From Tenodera sinensis (taxonomy: Eukaryota > Arthropoda > Insecta > Mantodea > Mantidae): 64,000 nucleotides of DNA. Positions 11,268 to 22,034 of this stretch are shown piece by piece (the stretch's first letter is position 1; each line of letters begins with the position of its first letter). The position numbers and the translations under genes were made by a program. Under the pieces are notes generated by a model that did not search any database, had not been told where the DNA came from, and saw nothing but the letters and a program-made list of their open reading frames with translations. The stretch covers positions 49,352,839 to 49,416,838 of the forward strand of contig CM060974.1 of NCBI GenBank assembly GCA_030765045.1, written 5' to 3'.

Positions 11268-12715
11268 ACTTTCTCTACTCTTGTACTAACCATTCTTATA
11301 AACTCTTATTCTTCTATCTTCTTTGTGTTAGTTGAGATAAACATTTGCAGAACTAACCTTATTGCTCGTTTTCTTGCATGTGCAACAGGAATATAGGAAT
11401 ACAGTAGGCTTTAAGCGATAGTCAAAATATTTTAAAGCTTTCAAATGCTGTTCTCTTTGCACGGTTAACATAAAAAATTAATAGCAATGTTCCATTTGAC
11501 AGAAGTATAACTTCTCCAAAACTTGCACAAATAACGAGAATATCTCCAAAATGGTTTACTCTACAAAAAAAATTATTTGGACATATATTGTGTGTTTTAG
11601 CAAGATCTACATGTTTTGTACAGTAAGATTTGGTCTATCTCTTATGGTTTACCAGTTATGCTAAAGTCATCCAGAGTAAATAGGACTTCATGGACCAGAA
11701 AATTGAAAATAAACATTTCGTTTGTCATCAAAATATCTCAAACATATGTTATTTTAATCAAAATTGTTAGCAGCCATTTTCAAGAAAGTTAAAATTTTCG
11801 AAAAGTTTTCCATGTAAAGGGTAGTTTAGGGTGGAGCAATTTTCTTCATTATCTTCGTGTAGCATCTTTGAAAGAAATTAAACTTTGAGACAGAATATTA
11901 GAAGACCCCAAAAGAAAATCGTTCATGTAAATGTTTGTTAAAAGTGTAATTCGTTTTTTGATGTTGGTATGAGATAATTAAATGAGGAAAACATGTTGAT
12001 AAGGTTCATTGTTACGAACAACTAAGTTTGCACAAAGACGTCATAAATCTTTCCATATTTGATTTTAACATATGTGTATAAATATTAAAATTGTTTGTGT
12101 TCCATAATAAAAGTAGGGGAGGATGATTAGAGATTGCTTCCCTAACGAGAAAGAACTATTTGATGAATAGCACGGATGAATATGAAGAAGGCGGTGTCGT
12201 GTCAAACAATGCCAAAAAAACTTTACACTAGCGTGTGTATCTCCGAGGTGAGAAGACATTTTTATGTGTACGCGTCATGAAATAGTAAAAGTGAATTTAC
12301 TAAGTGTTTAGAGACCCTTAATTAAATTTCGGCGATGCTAGGGGAGTTGATCTGCTAAACTAAGACTTTCTACTGTGATATGATTTAAAAATTGTGAACA
12401 AGAAGGTGCAAATAAAATGTTTGACTAAAGTTAAACCCGAGTGTGTGTTCATTCCATCCGTTACCACGCCCTGAGGGAAATAAGAGCCACATTGCTCAAA
12501 CAAGCAGAAAAACTCAAATAAAAACAGCACCAACTTAAATACCAACTTTGGTTTTTAACCAAATTTTCATTTTTGAGTTATGCTGTCCACAGACTGACAG
12601 ACAAACACAAACCTTTTTCTAAAAATGCTTTTTTTTTTGGATTCAGGGGGCCTCAAAACATGTATCTCCAGTGAAATCTCTGACATTGAATTTTTGGGTG
12701 GAATACAATACTTTT
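11268..12715 (+). mobile_element. R-family TIR element with internal insertion
   Basis: Head ACTTTCTCTAC at 11268-11278. Collinear with the copy at 62140-63013 through 'aaagtcatccagagtaaa', the 'ccatgtaaagggt' block, 'gctgtccacagactgacag' and 'gggcctcaaaacatgta'. It is about 600 bp longer because of extra AT-rich sequence between about 11890 and 12530. The tail runs directly into the head of another copy at 12716. No conserved ORF, so non-autonomous. Confidence 0.65.
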
Positions 12716-13400
12716 GGTGTGTTGTACTCACATGACTTTTTCTACTCTTGTACAAACTATTCTTAAAAATGCTTATTCCTCTATCTACTTCATTTAATCG
12801 ACAAACATCCTATTGCTAATTTTCTTGTAGGTACAAAGACAGATATGGGAACAGAGTATGCTTTAAGCAAAAGCCAAATCTCTTAAGAGCTGGTCGCTAT
12901 GTAATAACTATGAAATTTTGTTCTCTTTGTATGTGCAAGAGATAAAAAAATCTGTTGCACTGACACAACATTCTCTACTCTTGCACAAAGTATTCTTAAA
13001 CATGCTTATTCTTCTGCCTACTTCCTGTTAGTAGAGATCAACATTTGTAGAAATTATCTTATTGCTAATGATAAGATAAAGGCCAAGGGATAAAAAATGA
13101 CTTCCCATTTCAGAAGAGCATTAACATTGGGAAAAAAGAACACACCCATATGCATGCATACACAAAATCAAGTTTTTGGATGAAATGTAATACTTCCCCA
13201 TCTCACTATATGTAGTACATAGAGAACAATAAAAATGAATAACAACTTCCTATTAGAGAAAAATATAAGCATTGGAAAATTCAGACAAAAATATGAATGT
13301 CTCAGAAATGGTTTACTCCACACAAGAAAGAAACAAAAGAAAAATGTTTGACAGAAATTGTGTTTTTAGAAGAGATTATAATGGGACCTTTCATTCTGTT
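12716..13400 (+). repeat. Diverged R-family fragments
   Basis: Contains a family head at 12722-12850, a second head at about 12953-13080 ('ctctactcttgcac', 'aacatttgtagaaattatctta') and a tail-like piece at 13170-13225 ('aatacttcccc', 'tatgtagtacatagagaac'). These look like successive or rearranged insertions of the same family. Confidence 0.5.
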
Positions 13401-14454
13401 TCATATGAACACACTAACATAGGTATTGTAACCTAACATGGCCTACGTTTGTATAACATAGGACCCTGTCAGGCATTGAAGGTTTGTTGGCTGTTAAAAA
13501 GAAAGAAAAAATATCAAATGCTCAGAATACCATTGCAGAAGAGTAACAAAATCTTGATAAAGCTACTGAAAGATTAAAGTTAAACAGAGGATACGAAAAA
13601 TGTAAACACCATGTTTAAACTAATTAATGCTTTCTGTACAGCACTCATCAGAGGCCTACAGACTGCTCTCTTTGGTGGCTGGAGAATTATGCCTACGTGT
13701 AAAAAAACATGATTTGCTAATCTGTGAATAGAGACATATGCCGTTCTTGCACACCAATAGTTTCAGAACCTTCCCATATCCAGGAAACCAAAGCTTTTGT
13801 TTAGAAATGCAGTGTTTATGCAATATTTTCATGTAAATACATTACAAACCATTTTGTGCATATAATGCTAGTTAGTAAATAGTTATATGCTAAATATCAA
13901 CTGCATAAGTTAAAGAATACCGTTGCAGCATGCGTATGGGATTTGTTCATAAAACAAAAACAATGCTTGACCGCCAAATAAAACTTTTGAAATCATAATC
14001 AGGAATAAAAGATCTAGTGATTGCTTTATATTTCGCCTGGTTTCTGGAGCTGCCCATTTTCTGCTTAAAAGGGAGGCAACTACAAGGCAACATCATGTTC
14101 TTAAAGCACTACTTGTTAAACTCACGAAAATTTTGCACCTACCCACGATCCATAAGCACTCATCACTGGAGAGAGAGTTCTGTGTGCACAATTTTGACCA
14201 TAAATGACATAGGGAGGACGAGAGCGAGGGAAAAAGGGAGCTTAATGTTACGCAAGGTTAATATATTAAATTTTAGTATGGCAGTTACTAAAACTTGAGA
14301 AAGACCTGCCTTTGGGATTTTAGTGTAGATGCACATTAATCCTGAGTTAATAAGGAGTAGTTGCAATCATTGAATTTTTAGCTAAACTGATGTTTCAGCA
14401 ATGCTTTACCATCACTTCACAATTTAGGGTAGGTGCATGTTAATCCTGAGTTAA
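13400..14454 (+). other. Intronic sequence with a short direct repeat
   Basis: No gene. A direct repeat of about 29 bp containing TTAATCCTGAGTTAATAAG occurs at 14336-14353 and again at 14439-14457, about 105 bp apart, just before the PLE relic. It may mark a local duplication or a PLE boundary. Confidence 0.45.
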
Positions 14455-15258
14455 TAAGATAAATGATGCTTTAAAACTTTTAAATTTACAAGATAAAGCT
14501 ATACAGTTCACTTTGGAAACTGAGAATAATGGATTCCTTTCATTTCTGGACTTAAAAATTAAAAGACATAACAATAAATTGAAATTTGGTATTTACAGAA
14601 AATCTACTCACACTGATAATTACATAAAATATAAAAGTTTTAATCCTTTTGCACATAAATTGGCTGTTTTTAATAGTTTAATTTATAGGTTAATACATAT
14701 ACCCCTTAATAAAGATGAATTTGACATAGAATATAAACACATTATTAACACTGCAGTAATAATTAATGGTTTTAATACAGATTTTATACATAAAAGGATA
14801 GAGGAATTTAAGTATCAAAAAGCTGTCAAAGAAGTTTTAACCCTTAAAAAAATAGAAGATAATTGTATTTTTAAAAAGTTTACTTACCATCCATGGGCTA
14901 ATAAAATATTTACAAGGATTTTTAAAGAATATGGAATAAATTTGGTCCCTCAAAATAAATTTAATATACAAAATTTACTTGATTTTTCAAAAAACATAAA
15001 ATACCAAATTATAAAAAATCTGGCATTTATCAATTTAGCTGTTTAGATTGTGATAAAGTTTATATTGGTAAAACTAAACGTCATCTAGAAACCAGAATAA
15101 AAGAACATTTTAGAAATATTAAATACAAACAAACTGATAAATCAGCTATGGCAGACCATTTTTGGTCATTTAATCATGAAATTAATCCAGAAGTTAAATT
15201 ATTAAAGCAATTAACTAATCCTATAGATTTAATGGTTTGGGAAAAAGTTTTATTTTAA
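14455..15258 (+). mobile_element. PLE relic 1: end of RT plus GIY-YIG endonuclease
   Basis: From about 14465 the plus strand encodes the PLE RT thumb region: GFLSFLDLKIKRHNNKL, then IYRKSTHTDNYIKYKSFNPF, the hallmark '(Y)RK.THTD.Y' region of Penelope-like RTs. After a frameshift near 15000 the C-terminal GIY-YIG endonuclease follows: SGIYQFSCLDCDKVYIGKTK, then TRIKEHF and DKSAMADH. The stop is at about 15256. RT and endonuclease lie in one protein in PLEs, where the endonuclease nicks target DNA. The frameshift and missing N-terminal half make it dead. Confidence 0.8.
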
Positions 15259-15379
15259 AAAACAGGAACCGTGTCATGAACTTCGAATTACCATCTATAG
15301 ATTGTATTTATAAATTTTTGTTTTCAGAGATTGGTAAATAAAAATTGAATAAGAGTATTTGTTTTTCAGGAAAAGATTG

Positions 15380-15560
15380 TAGTTTGGTAACGAATTTGTT
15401 TATATGGCTTTGAGAATGAGCTGGACACAGCTTGAAACCCAGGGTCAGCAAATAATACTAAGATAAGTGAAGTTTTTAGTTTCTATTTGGTTCTTACTTT
15501 AGGATCTTGTTGCTTCACTGTTAATAGCTTCAATTTTTCCTTATTTAATAAGGACTAGTT
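15380..15560 (+). repeat. PLE 1 3' non-coding block (repeated at 19778)
   Basis: Downstream of the GIY-YIG stop. It shares 'agtgaagtttttagtttcta', 'gttcttactttag' and 'cttgttgcttcactgttaat' with 19778-19958, so it is probably the 3' terminal region of this PLE family. A short hairpin (AGCTG/CAGCT) followed by GAAAC lies near 15420-15443, but the upstream box does not match a hammerhead core. Confidence 0.5.
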
Positions 15561-16111
15561 GGTGATCATTGGGTTTTAGCAACAAGGGTCCTTCAAAAAT
15601 AACCGAACTAATTTTTTAAATAACACATAATGGTTTTATTTCACTAACATTTACCTACACACTTTCGAAGTATTCTCCCTCTGATGAAATTTATTCTAAT
15701 GATTTACCCATTGTTTGAAACACTCATTGAACTCATTTTTGGACAGTCTGGTCAGGATACCCATGACAAGATTGTTCAACTCCTATCACTTTGAAAATGG
15801 CGACCACGAAGCTCCTGTTTCACTTTAGGGAAGAGGTGAAAATTGTATGGGACGAGATCCGGAGAATAAGCTGGATGAGGTATGATCTCAATGCCCATTT
15901 CTGCGATGACATCTTGAGTTGCAGAGCTCGATGAGCAGAAGCATTATCCTGATGCAAGATCCATCTTCTCCTTGCGAGATCTGGTCGCATTTCGGACAAT
16001 TTTTTTTCTTTAGTGGCCCCTTCAGTACGTCACAATAGTAAGCTGCAGTTACTGTGCGTTGATTAGTAACAACATGATCATACAGAACGCCCTGTTTGTC
16101 AAAGAATACGA

Positions 16112-18333
16112 ACTTGGCGCTATGGCATTCTCCGTACTCTACACGGTTATGGTTTGCGCGGTCACTTAGCCGTTTTCCTTTTTAACTTTTTACTCATTCG
16201 CCGTTTTCGTGTCCGTATAGGCAACACGCTGTCTCAAGAGAAGATCCAGGAGAATGGTGTACCCCAGGGATCCATCCTCAGTGTCACACTTTTCGCAGTT
16301 GCCATTAATGGCATCACTAGTGTTGTTCGTAGCGGTATCCCGATGTCGCTGTATGTTGACGACTTTGCGATCTACTATCGCTCTTATAGTATGGAGCACA
16401 TCGAGCGTCAACTGCAGCTGACCATAACCTCCATCGCCGAGTGGGCATTACGCACGGGCTTTCGGCTGTCCCCTACGAAAACACAGTGTCTACACTTTCA
16501 CCGACTGCGAGGAGTACACCCTCCTCCTGATCTTCGTCTGCGCGACACACGTCTTCCTTTTGTACCGCACCTTAAGTTCTTGGGCTTACACCTCGACAGT
16601 AAACTCACATGGGAGCACCATATCCGCTATCTTCGTGCTTTCTGCGATCGTTCGCTTCGGGTACTCAGGGTCTTATCTGGGGCATCTTGGGGCGGCGATC
16701 GCACCGTCATGTTGAGGTTATATGGCTCTCTGGTCCGGTCCAAATTAGACTACGGCTGTTTTATTTATGGCGCGGCGTCTGCGTCTAAACTCCGGCTTTT
16801 AGACACAGTACATCACACTGGTATCCGTCTCGCTACTGGGGCTTTCCGCACCAGCAGAATCGATTGTCTGTATGCTGATTCTGGCGAACCTCCACTGTCT
16901 GTTCGACGCTCTTTATTACTTTGTTCTTACGTGGCAAGGCTGGCCGCCCATCCAGGTCACCCTTCGTTTCCACCCGTGTTGCGTCCAGACCTCGCGCACC
17001 GTTATATGCGAAATACAACCATCTCCCGTCCAAGTGGTATCCGGTTTCGTGAACTGCTTGCTGCACACGCCCTTCGACTGCCAGCCGTAGAGCGGCATTC
17101 ACGTGGCCGATGTCCTCCCTGGCAACTCCAGCGCGCACGCTTTGACCTGGAGCTGTCGGGCTGTGTTAAGATAGCTACCCCTCATTCCGTGTTTCGCCAA
17201 CTATTCACGGAACTACTGGGGCGATACCGGACTTCCTGTCCGGTATTTACCGATGGGTCCCAGATGGGTAGTTCGACGGGTTGCGCCTTTATATACAACG
17301 GTGACGCTCATACGTACCGCCTACCGGACGCCAGTTCAGTATTTACCGCCGAGTTGTTTGCCATATTTTATTTCCTCCTTTTTATCTCCAGTTCAGGTCC
17401 TGGAAGTTTTATCGTTTGTTCCGATTCTTTTAGCGCTCTCCAGGCCCTGCAACAGTTTATCGGCACCTCGGCATTGGTTGTTAAAATCCAGACGTTGATT
17501 TCTCAGCTACTGTCTCGCGGATACCAGTTTGTTTTTACGTGGATCCCAGGCCATGTGGGTATTCCGGGTAACGAGGCGGCGGATGCGGCTGCAAAGTCTG
17601 CATGTCGCCTTCCGGAGTATTCCACCCGTACGCTCCCCTATATAGATGTGCAGAAATATTTCCGTCGCCATCTATTTGCTCTCTGGCAGGAATCTTGGGA
17701 AGCGTTATCTGGCACTCAATTACGGACTATCAAGGACACGGTACAACCCTGGCATACCAGCTGCAGGAATTCCAGGCGGGAAGAAGTGGTTTTAACCCGC
17801 CTGAGGATAGGCCATACCCGAGCCACGCACGGACACCTTTTGCGTGGTGATCCGGAGCCTGTCTGTACGACGTGTAATATTCCAATCTCCGTCGCACATG
17901 TCCTTCTTGATTGTCCGCGATACGCTCGTGAGCGCCAGTCTGTTGGCCTGGGCCTTACACTGTCGTCAGTTTTAGGCAACGACCCAGTATCTGTGAATAC
18001 AGTGCTGCGGTTTTGTTCCACAATTGATTTTATGAAGCAAGTGTAAGGATATTTTATTTTAGAGATTTTAGCCTTTTAGATGGCCGTATTTTTGGGTTTT
18101 TTAACGTTTTAGTGTTTTTTACTTTGTAGCAATTTTAAGTTTCTGTTTTTAGCATTTTAAATGAAACGTTTTAATAGTTGTTTAGAGGTTTTTTATCTAT
18201 TTTAACCGTAGATTTTTAGTTTTTAATGGGAGATGTTTTAACACTTGACGGTATGTAATTTTACTTCTGGACTCGGGGCCCTAATGACCAAGTTGTCGAC
18301 GGGCCCTTAAACCCGACACACTCACTCACTCAC
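16112..18333 (+). mobile_element. Young 5'-truncated RT/RNase H LINE
   Basis: A 2,222-bp insertion with a perfect 13-bp TSD (TCAAAGAATACGA, 16099-16111 and 18334-18346) and a terminal (ACTC)n tail. It lies inside the minus-strand mariner. It starts within the RT domain (WRYGILRTLHGYGLRGHL reads from about 16115), so ORF1, the endonuclease and the N-terminal RT half were lost at insertion. GC content is visibly higher than its surroundings. The intact frame and TSD indicate recent insertion. It lies in intron 1 of zinc-finger gene 1, in the sense orientation. Confidence 0.9.
16154..18046 (+). CDS. LINE polyprotein C-terminal part: RT palm/thumb plus RNase H
   Basis: About 630 uninterrupted codons; the frame is open further upstream to the insertion point, so there is no true start. 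The RT shows GVPQGSILS near residue 36 and the catalytic YVDD near residue 68, then a thumb with FLGLHLDSKLTWE. A ribonuclease H domain lies at about residues 360-480 with all four acidic residues in context: FTDGSQ, TAELFA, CSDSFSA and NEAADAAAK. The C-terminus has a Cys/His segment (CTTCNIPISVAHVLLDCPRY). RNase H after RT is typical of the I-group LINEs. RT copies LINE RNA at the nick, and RNase H removes the RNA strand. No stops or frameshifts are seen. Confidence 0.9.
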   Translation: MRGHLAVFLFNFLLIRRFRVRIGNTLSQEKIQENGVPQGSILSVTLFAVAINGITSVVRSGIPMSLYVDDFAIYYRSYSMEHIERQLQLTITSIAEWALRTGFRLSPTKTQCLHFHRLRGVHPPPDLRLRDTRLPFVPHLKFLGLHLDSKLTWEHHIRYLRAFCDRSLRVLRVLSGASWGGDRTVMLRLYGSLVRSKLDYGCFIYGAASASKLRLLDTVHHTGIRLATGAFRTSRIDCLYADSGEPPLSVRRSLLLCSYVARLAAHPGHPSFPPVLRPDLAHRYMRNTTISRPSGIRFRELLAAHALRLPAVERHSRGRCPPWQLQRARFDLELSGCVKIATPHSVFRQLFTELLGRYRTSCPVFTDGSQMGSSTGCAFIYNGDAHTYRLPDASSVFTAELFAIFYFLLFISSSGPGSFIVCSDSFSALQALQQFIGTSALVVKIQTLISQLLSRGYQFVFTWIPGHVGIPGNEAADAAAKSACRLPEYSTRTLPYIDVQKYFRRHLFALWQESWEALSGTQLRTIKDTVQPWHTSCRNSRREEVVLTRLRIGHTRATHGHLLRGDPEPVCTTCNIPISVAHVLLDCPRYARERQSVGLGLTLSSVLGNDPVSVNTVLRFCSTIDFMKQV

Positions 18334-18425
18334 TCAAAGAATACGAGATGCATGACCTTTCCTGCACTTTTCTGAACATTTGCTTTCTTAGGCCTAGGGC
18401 TTATAAATCCACAAATATGACCGTT

Positions 18426-18611
18426 CTTTGCACAACAAAGCTCTATGCTTTAATGGAAGAACTTTGTCTTCATTGAATTGTTTTTATGTGAAGTAATTTG
18501 TTCTCTGTAGATTGTATTAAGTGTTCATTTTGTTTCTGCTACTGTTTTTGAAGATAAGAGCGATGGGTTAAAGGAAATCATGTGTTTTACAAGTGAATTA
18601 TTATGTTACAG
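18426..18611 (+). other. Intron sequence before exon 2
   Basis: Non-coding. It ends in the acceptor TTATGTTACAG (AG at 18610-18611) used by the microexon. Confidence 0.5.
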
Positions 18612-18652
18612 GATGAAACCTATGAAGACTTCGATTTCACAAAACCACCAAG
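18612..18652 (+). CDS. Zinc-finger gene 1, exon 2 (41-nt microexon)
   Basis: Bounded by TTACAG|GAT and CCAAG|GTAAGT. It encodes DETYEDFDFTKPP plus two bases (AG). Entry phase is 0, matching exon 1, and exit phase is 2, matching exon 3, which supplies the T of an AGT serine codon. The equivalent microexon of gene 2 (55035-55004, 32 nt) has the same phases and a similar peptide (DMDFPPAKSS), which strongly supports both. The segment is acidic with no known motif; it lies between the acidic head and the zinc-finger exon. Confidence 0.65.
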
Positions 18653-18743
18653 GTAAGTCATCCTGTTGGTTCTTTGTACAAAGACTGCCTATTTCTATTG
18701 AAATTTCCTCATATTCCCTTTTAGTGTTATGTCTAGAAATATG

Positions 18744-19063
18744 TTGTTGTTAGCCAATGCTGGATTTCTGACAATGAAGTCATTAATCCTCTTGCTCTCC
18801 AATATTTTTCACAAAATATAAATATTGAAGAGACTTAGCAGTAATAGTAACCGCTTTTTAGAGAGCACCATATTTTTATGTTTTGGCGGTTACATCGCTC
18901 TCTCACAACCCCCAGAATGTCTGGAGGACCACACCTGTCGTTAGTTTACGAGTCTCAACGACCTGACCAGGAGAATTATCAAAGTAAATTCACCAACCAT
19001 ATCCTCTGATTACCAATCAGAGGACGTATTACATGCCATGACAGGTCAGCATGTTAGGGGTTA
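18744..19063 (-). mobile_element. Second copy of the LINE-end plus leader-block composite
   Basis: The left part (18744-18812) matches the last coding bases of the LINE tail at 9745 (KILESKRIND... region). The right part (18838-19063) matches 9985-10197, including 'gcagtaatagtaaccg' and TTTTGGCGGTTACATCGCTC. The LINE portion is shorter here, so the internal deletion has a different endpoint from the 9745 copy. Confidence 0.6.
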
Positions 19064-19204
19064 AGGCAGATAAAAATGTAAACAACTGCAAGAAAACATT
19101 ATAGCAGCAAGAGGAAAGGAATGGGAAAATATCACACAACTGTATGAAATAACAACTGTCTAGAAATATAGAAATATACATAATGATCACAGTGGAATTG
19201 CTTC

Positions 19205-19600
19205 ATTAAGTTGTGTCAATGACTATCCCCATACATATATTCCCTGTTAGTGTTAGATATGCAACTGTTCACTGAACATAACACAGCTATTTGATCAAGT
19301 TGTATAAGTAACTGTCACCAGACACATTGTCATATTCCCTGTTAGTGTTAGATATAGAACTGTTCACTGAACATAATGAGTATAACACACTTATTTGATC
19401 AAGTTGTATAACTATCACCAGACATATTGTCATATTCCCTGTTAGCGTTACATATGGAACTGTTCACTGAACATAATGAGTATAACACAGTTATTTGATT
19501 AAGTTGTATAAGTAACTATCACCAGATACATTATCAAATTCCCTGTTAATGTTAGGAATGGAACTGTTCACTGAACATAATTAGTGTAATACACGTACAC
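19205..19600. repeat. Minisatellite, about four units of 95-105 bp
   Basis: Four tandem units, each with ATTCCCTGTTAGTGTTAGAT-like and 'gaactgttcactgaacataa' cores. The ATTCCCTG landmarks are near 19239, 19334, 19432 and 19537. Units differ by small indels and substitutions. No coding potential. Confidence 0.8.
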
Positions 19601-19777
19601 ACCAGGTGGCATTGGTCCTTTTCTTAAGGAATTTGTTGGGTATAACCAGGCCCGAATTTAGGACCTCTGACGCCCCTGGGGGGAAAAAAAAAATTGCTGC
19701 CCCCCCCCCCCCAACTTGCAATACATATACTACTCAAATTTTCACAACATAGAGAATGGTTTCACTGGTTTGGATAC

Positions 19778-19958
19778 TTAGGTATGAGTGTTTCTATAGC
19801 TTTGAGAATAAGTTGGAGTCGACTCGAAACTTGAGTCAGTTTTGCAAAAAGAACTTGCAACATTACCAAGATGAGTGAAGTTTTTAGTTTCTAATATGTT
19901 CTTACTTTAGATCTTGTTGCTTCACTGTTAATAGCTTCATTTTCCTTTATTCACCATA
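19778..19958 (+). repeat. Solo copy of the PLE 1 3' block
   Basis: Shares several 13-20-bp stretches with 15380-15560 in the same order, with no adjacent PLE coding sequence. Lies inside the hAT shell, directly left of the I-like LINE end. Confidence 0.5.
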
Positions 19959-20018
19959 AGTTGTTGTTGTTTTCTAGTGCCTTGCATCTGGCAATGAAGC
20001 CATTAGCATTCGTGCTTT

Positions 20019-21224
20019 CTAATACCTTTGAACTGTAGTTTCTTCTGATCTTAATGCTTCACAGGTCTTCAAGTGGTATTTGTTCATTTCTGCTGGATCG
20101 TTGCACAGGACACATAATGGTGAGGCTGAGATACCTATTCTGTAGAGATGACTTGCTAAGCAGTCGTGATTTGTCAATAGTTGGAAGGCTGCAACCACTG
20201 TTTTCCTTGGTCTCTGGGGGATTATATCTGGGTTGGAAAGTAGTGTAATCCATTTTTTATCTGTGGCATTTGTTTCTATTTCTTGTAGGTATGAAAGAGA
20301 CAATTTTTTAATGATCAAGCGTTTTATTGAGGAATATGAGAAATTGAATTTAGACTTTTGTTTTATTGTTGTGCCTTTCTTTGCAAGTGAGTCTGCAGCT
20401 TCGTTCCCCATGACTCCACAGTGTGCTGGAATCCATTGGAGATGAACAGTCTTATTAACTTTTTGGAGTTGTGTTAACATTTTGTAGCATTCTCTAATTT
20501 TTGTTGACTTCTTTGTAGTATTTGAACATATTCCCTGAATTGCAGCTTTAGAATCTGAAAGAATTACTGCCTTGTTAAATTTATTTAAGGGAAGATTTAA
20601 TAATTGTCGGAGAGCAATGTGTATAGCCTCTATTTCTCCATCATAATTTGTTGTGTCTCTGCCAACAGAATGATAAAAGGAAAAATGTGAACACGTAACT
20701 CCAGCCCCAGTAAGGTTTTCCTTGGAGGATCCATCACTATATATGTGCAGCCATTCTTCTGTGGGATACCTAGTATTGATTGTTTCCAGAGCTAGAAGTT
20801 TTTGTATTTCTTTTGGTGTGTCTGATTTACTTATTTCCTCTATTAATTCCAAACTGAAAGTAGGTTGCAATAATTCCAATGGATTTTCTCTTATAAGTAG
20901 ATTTTCCCTGGTGTTAGGAATGTTCAATTTGGATTTAATCTGTGTTACCTTTTCTAGGAAACTACTATGAGTTTTAAGGGTTGAAAGGGGGAGGTTCTCT
21001 TCTGTCCATTTAGAGTTTGGCAGTCGTAACATTTTCTCGTGTTGGAGCAATGCTTGTTCTTCTATTTTTGTTCTTATTGATGGGGTCCGTGTTAAGGCAA
21101 GCATGGCATCAATAGGTGTGGATTTAACTGCTCCAGTGATTAGGCGAAGAGCCTGATTTTGTATTTGTTCAAGTTTATTAATGTTAGCATTTGCTGCTGT
21201 TATTAAAGCTTCAGAACAATACAA
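20019..21224 (-). pseudogene. I-like LINE RNase H and C-terminal domain
   Basis: A 401-codon frame. The first part is the RT connection region (TRTPSIRTKIEEQALLQHEK). RNase H follows with all four acidic landmarks: YSDGSSKE, GEIEAIH, LSDSKAAI and GNEAADSLAKK. A Cys/His tail ends it (NHDCLASHLYRIGI, CVLCNDPAEMNKYHL). A TAG replaces the expected Trp of a 'YW.AR' motif at 20019-20021. The natural end would be at 19974, after LPDARH. The domain itself looks intact, but the element is dead upstream. Confidence 0.85.
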
Positions 21225-21407
21225 GATGTATGTTGTGTTAAGGACTCTCCTTGAGCAGCCCCATTTAGCACCAGCTAACCTTTTCAGGATTTGCAGTTTC
21301 TTTTCAACCTTTTCTGAGATGTTTGTTATATGTAGGATTTGAAGCTTTCACGGCGAACGTTAGTGATAAGAGCTTCATGGGTGATCAGCCGTGTTAAACT
21401 TATGAAG

Positions 21408-21451
21408 GTCGAGCTTTCGGCCATTATACTCTCCATGGCCATCTTCAGGAC
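21408..21451 (-). ncRNA. Hammerhead-ribozyme-like motif (PLE-D left end)
   Basis: Minus strand: stem I GUC/GAC, box CUGAAGA, one extra U, stem II GGCCAU/AUGGCC, box GAAA, a two-base GC, then UC at the expected cleavage position. CUGANGA and GAAA are the conserved hammerhead boxes, and PLE terminal repeats are known to carry hammerhead motifs with a minimal stem III. The extra U between CUGAAGA and stem II is non-canonical, so self-cleavage is unproven. Confidence 0.55.
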
Positions 21452-21530
21452 TAAAATGATGGAAAATTCTCCTCAGTTTCCAAATATATACTATGGTTAG
21501 GTTGTGTTGTCCGAACCAATGCGCGGGTGA

Positions 21531-21618
21531 TGGTTTCTGATTGGGCCTGCTGTAGGCTCGGCTGCAGTGTTTTCCCGCGGGTACGAAATTTGTGCAGTGT
21601 TTCTGATGGCTATAGTCC
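21531..21618. repeat. Inner inverted arm of PLE-D (partner 25709-25796)
   Basis: This 88-bp arm, ending in CTATAGTCC, appears as an essentially perfect reverse complement at 25709-25796. The two arms bracket the tandem ORF1 units. On the left side the 35-bp palindrome begins at the arm's edge. Confidence 0.85.
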
Positions 21619-21703
21619 ACGCGGAACTTAGTTTGAGTCCGCCCTCTCTGTCCGCCCCACAATTTCAACAGAGAGGGCGGACTCAAACTAAGTTCCGCGT
21701 GGA
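21616..21703. repeat. Perfect 35-bp inverted repeat (hairpin)
   Basis: Arms 21616-21650 and 21669-21703 are exact reverse complements (outer bases TCCACGCGGAAC) around an 18-nt loop. The right arm abuts the poly(T) that represents the poly(A) tail of the left ORF1 unit. The outer 12 bases recur next to the tail of the other unit (23656-23667), so the sequence belongs to the insertion target of these units. Confidence 0.9.
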
Positions 21704-22034
21704 TTTTTTTTTTTATTTTTTTATTTTTTTTTTTTTTATTTTTTAAAGGGGTGGGAAAAGGGTTATGGGATGGAGTTTTTCTCGGGGAGGATAAGGGAGA
21801 AGTGTAACGTAAGTGGGGAGGTACCGCCGAAGCACCCTCGCAGTACGTTGGGGTACAGCCGGTAAAATTACCGGCATCGCATGAGGATTGCCGGGTGACA
21901 GTCATGAACAAGTCCTGACTGTCACACACGGGATGTAGACGTAGGATATGGTTAGGAGTAAGGATTGTTATTTACGGCGGAGGCTGTGTAGAGGGTTCCG
22001 AGGAAACTGCGATGTCTGCGGTGGCACTTGATTT

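Larger units (their letters stand above)
15585..18425 (-). mobile_element. mariner transposon relic, split by a LINE
   Basis: On the minus strand, 18425-18347 encodes SPRPKKANVQKSAGKVM and 16111-15585 continues with FFDKQGVLYDHVV, the catalytic-block relative ILHQDNASAH, and after a frameshift AYSPDLVPYNFHLFPK. These are mariner DD34D landmarks. The third catalytic Asp (expected 'DF') is replaced by Asn in PYNF, and the frame ends in a premature stop after QSDRS. The central 16112-18333 is a later LINE insertion with a 13-bp TSD, and the mariner reading continues exactly across it. The left end GGGTCCTTCAAAAATAACC (about 15586) is a plausible terminus. Confidence 0.8.

Noticed and set aside
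15400..15445. Hammerhead-like hairpin in the PLE 1 3' block
   Set aside because: A short stem followed by GAAAC exists, but the CUGANGA box is absent in both copies (15400 and 19795).
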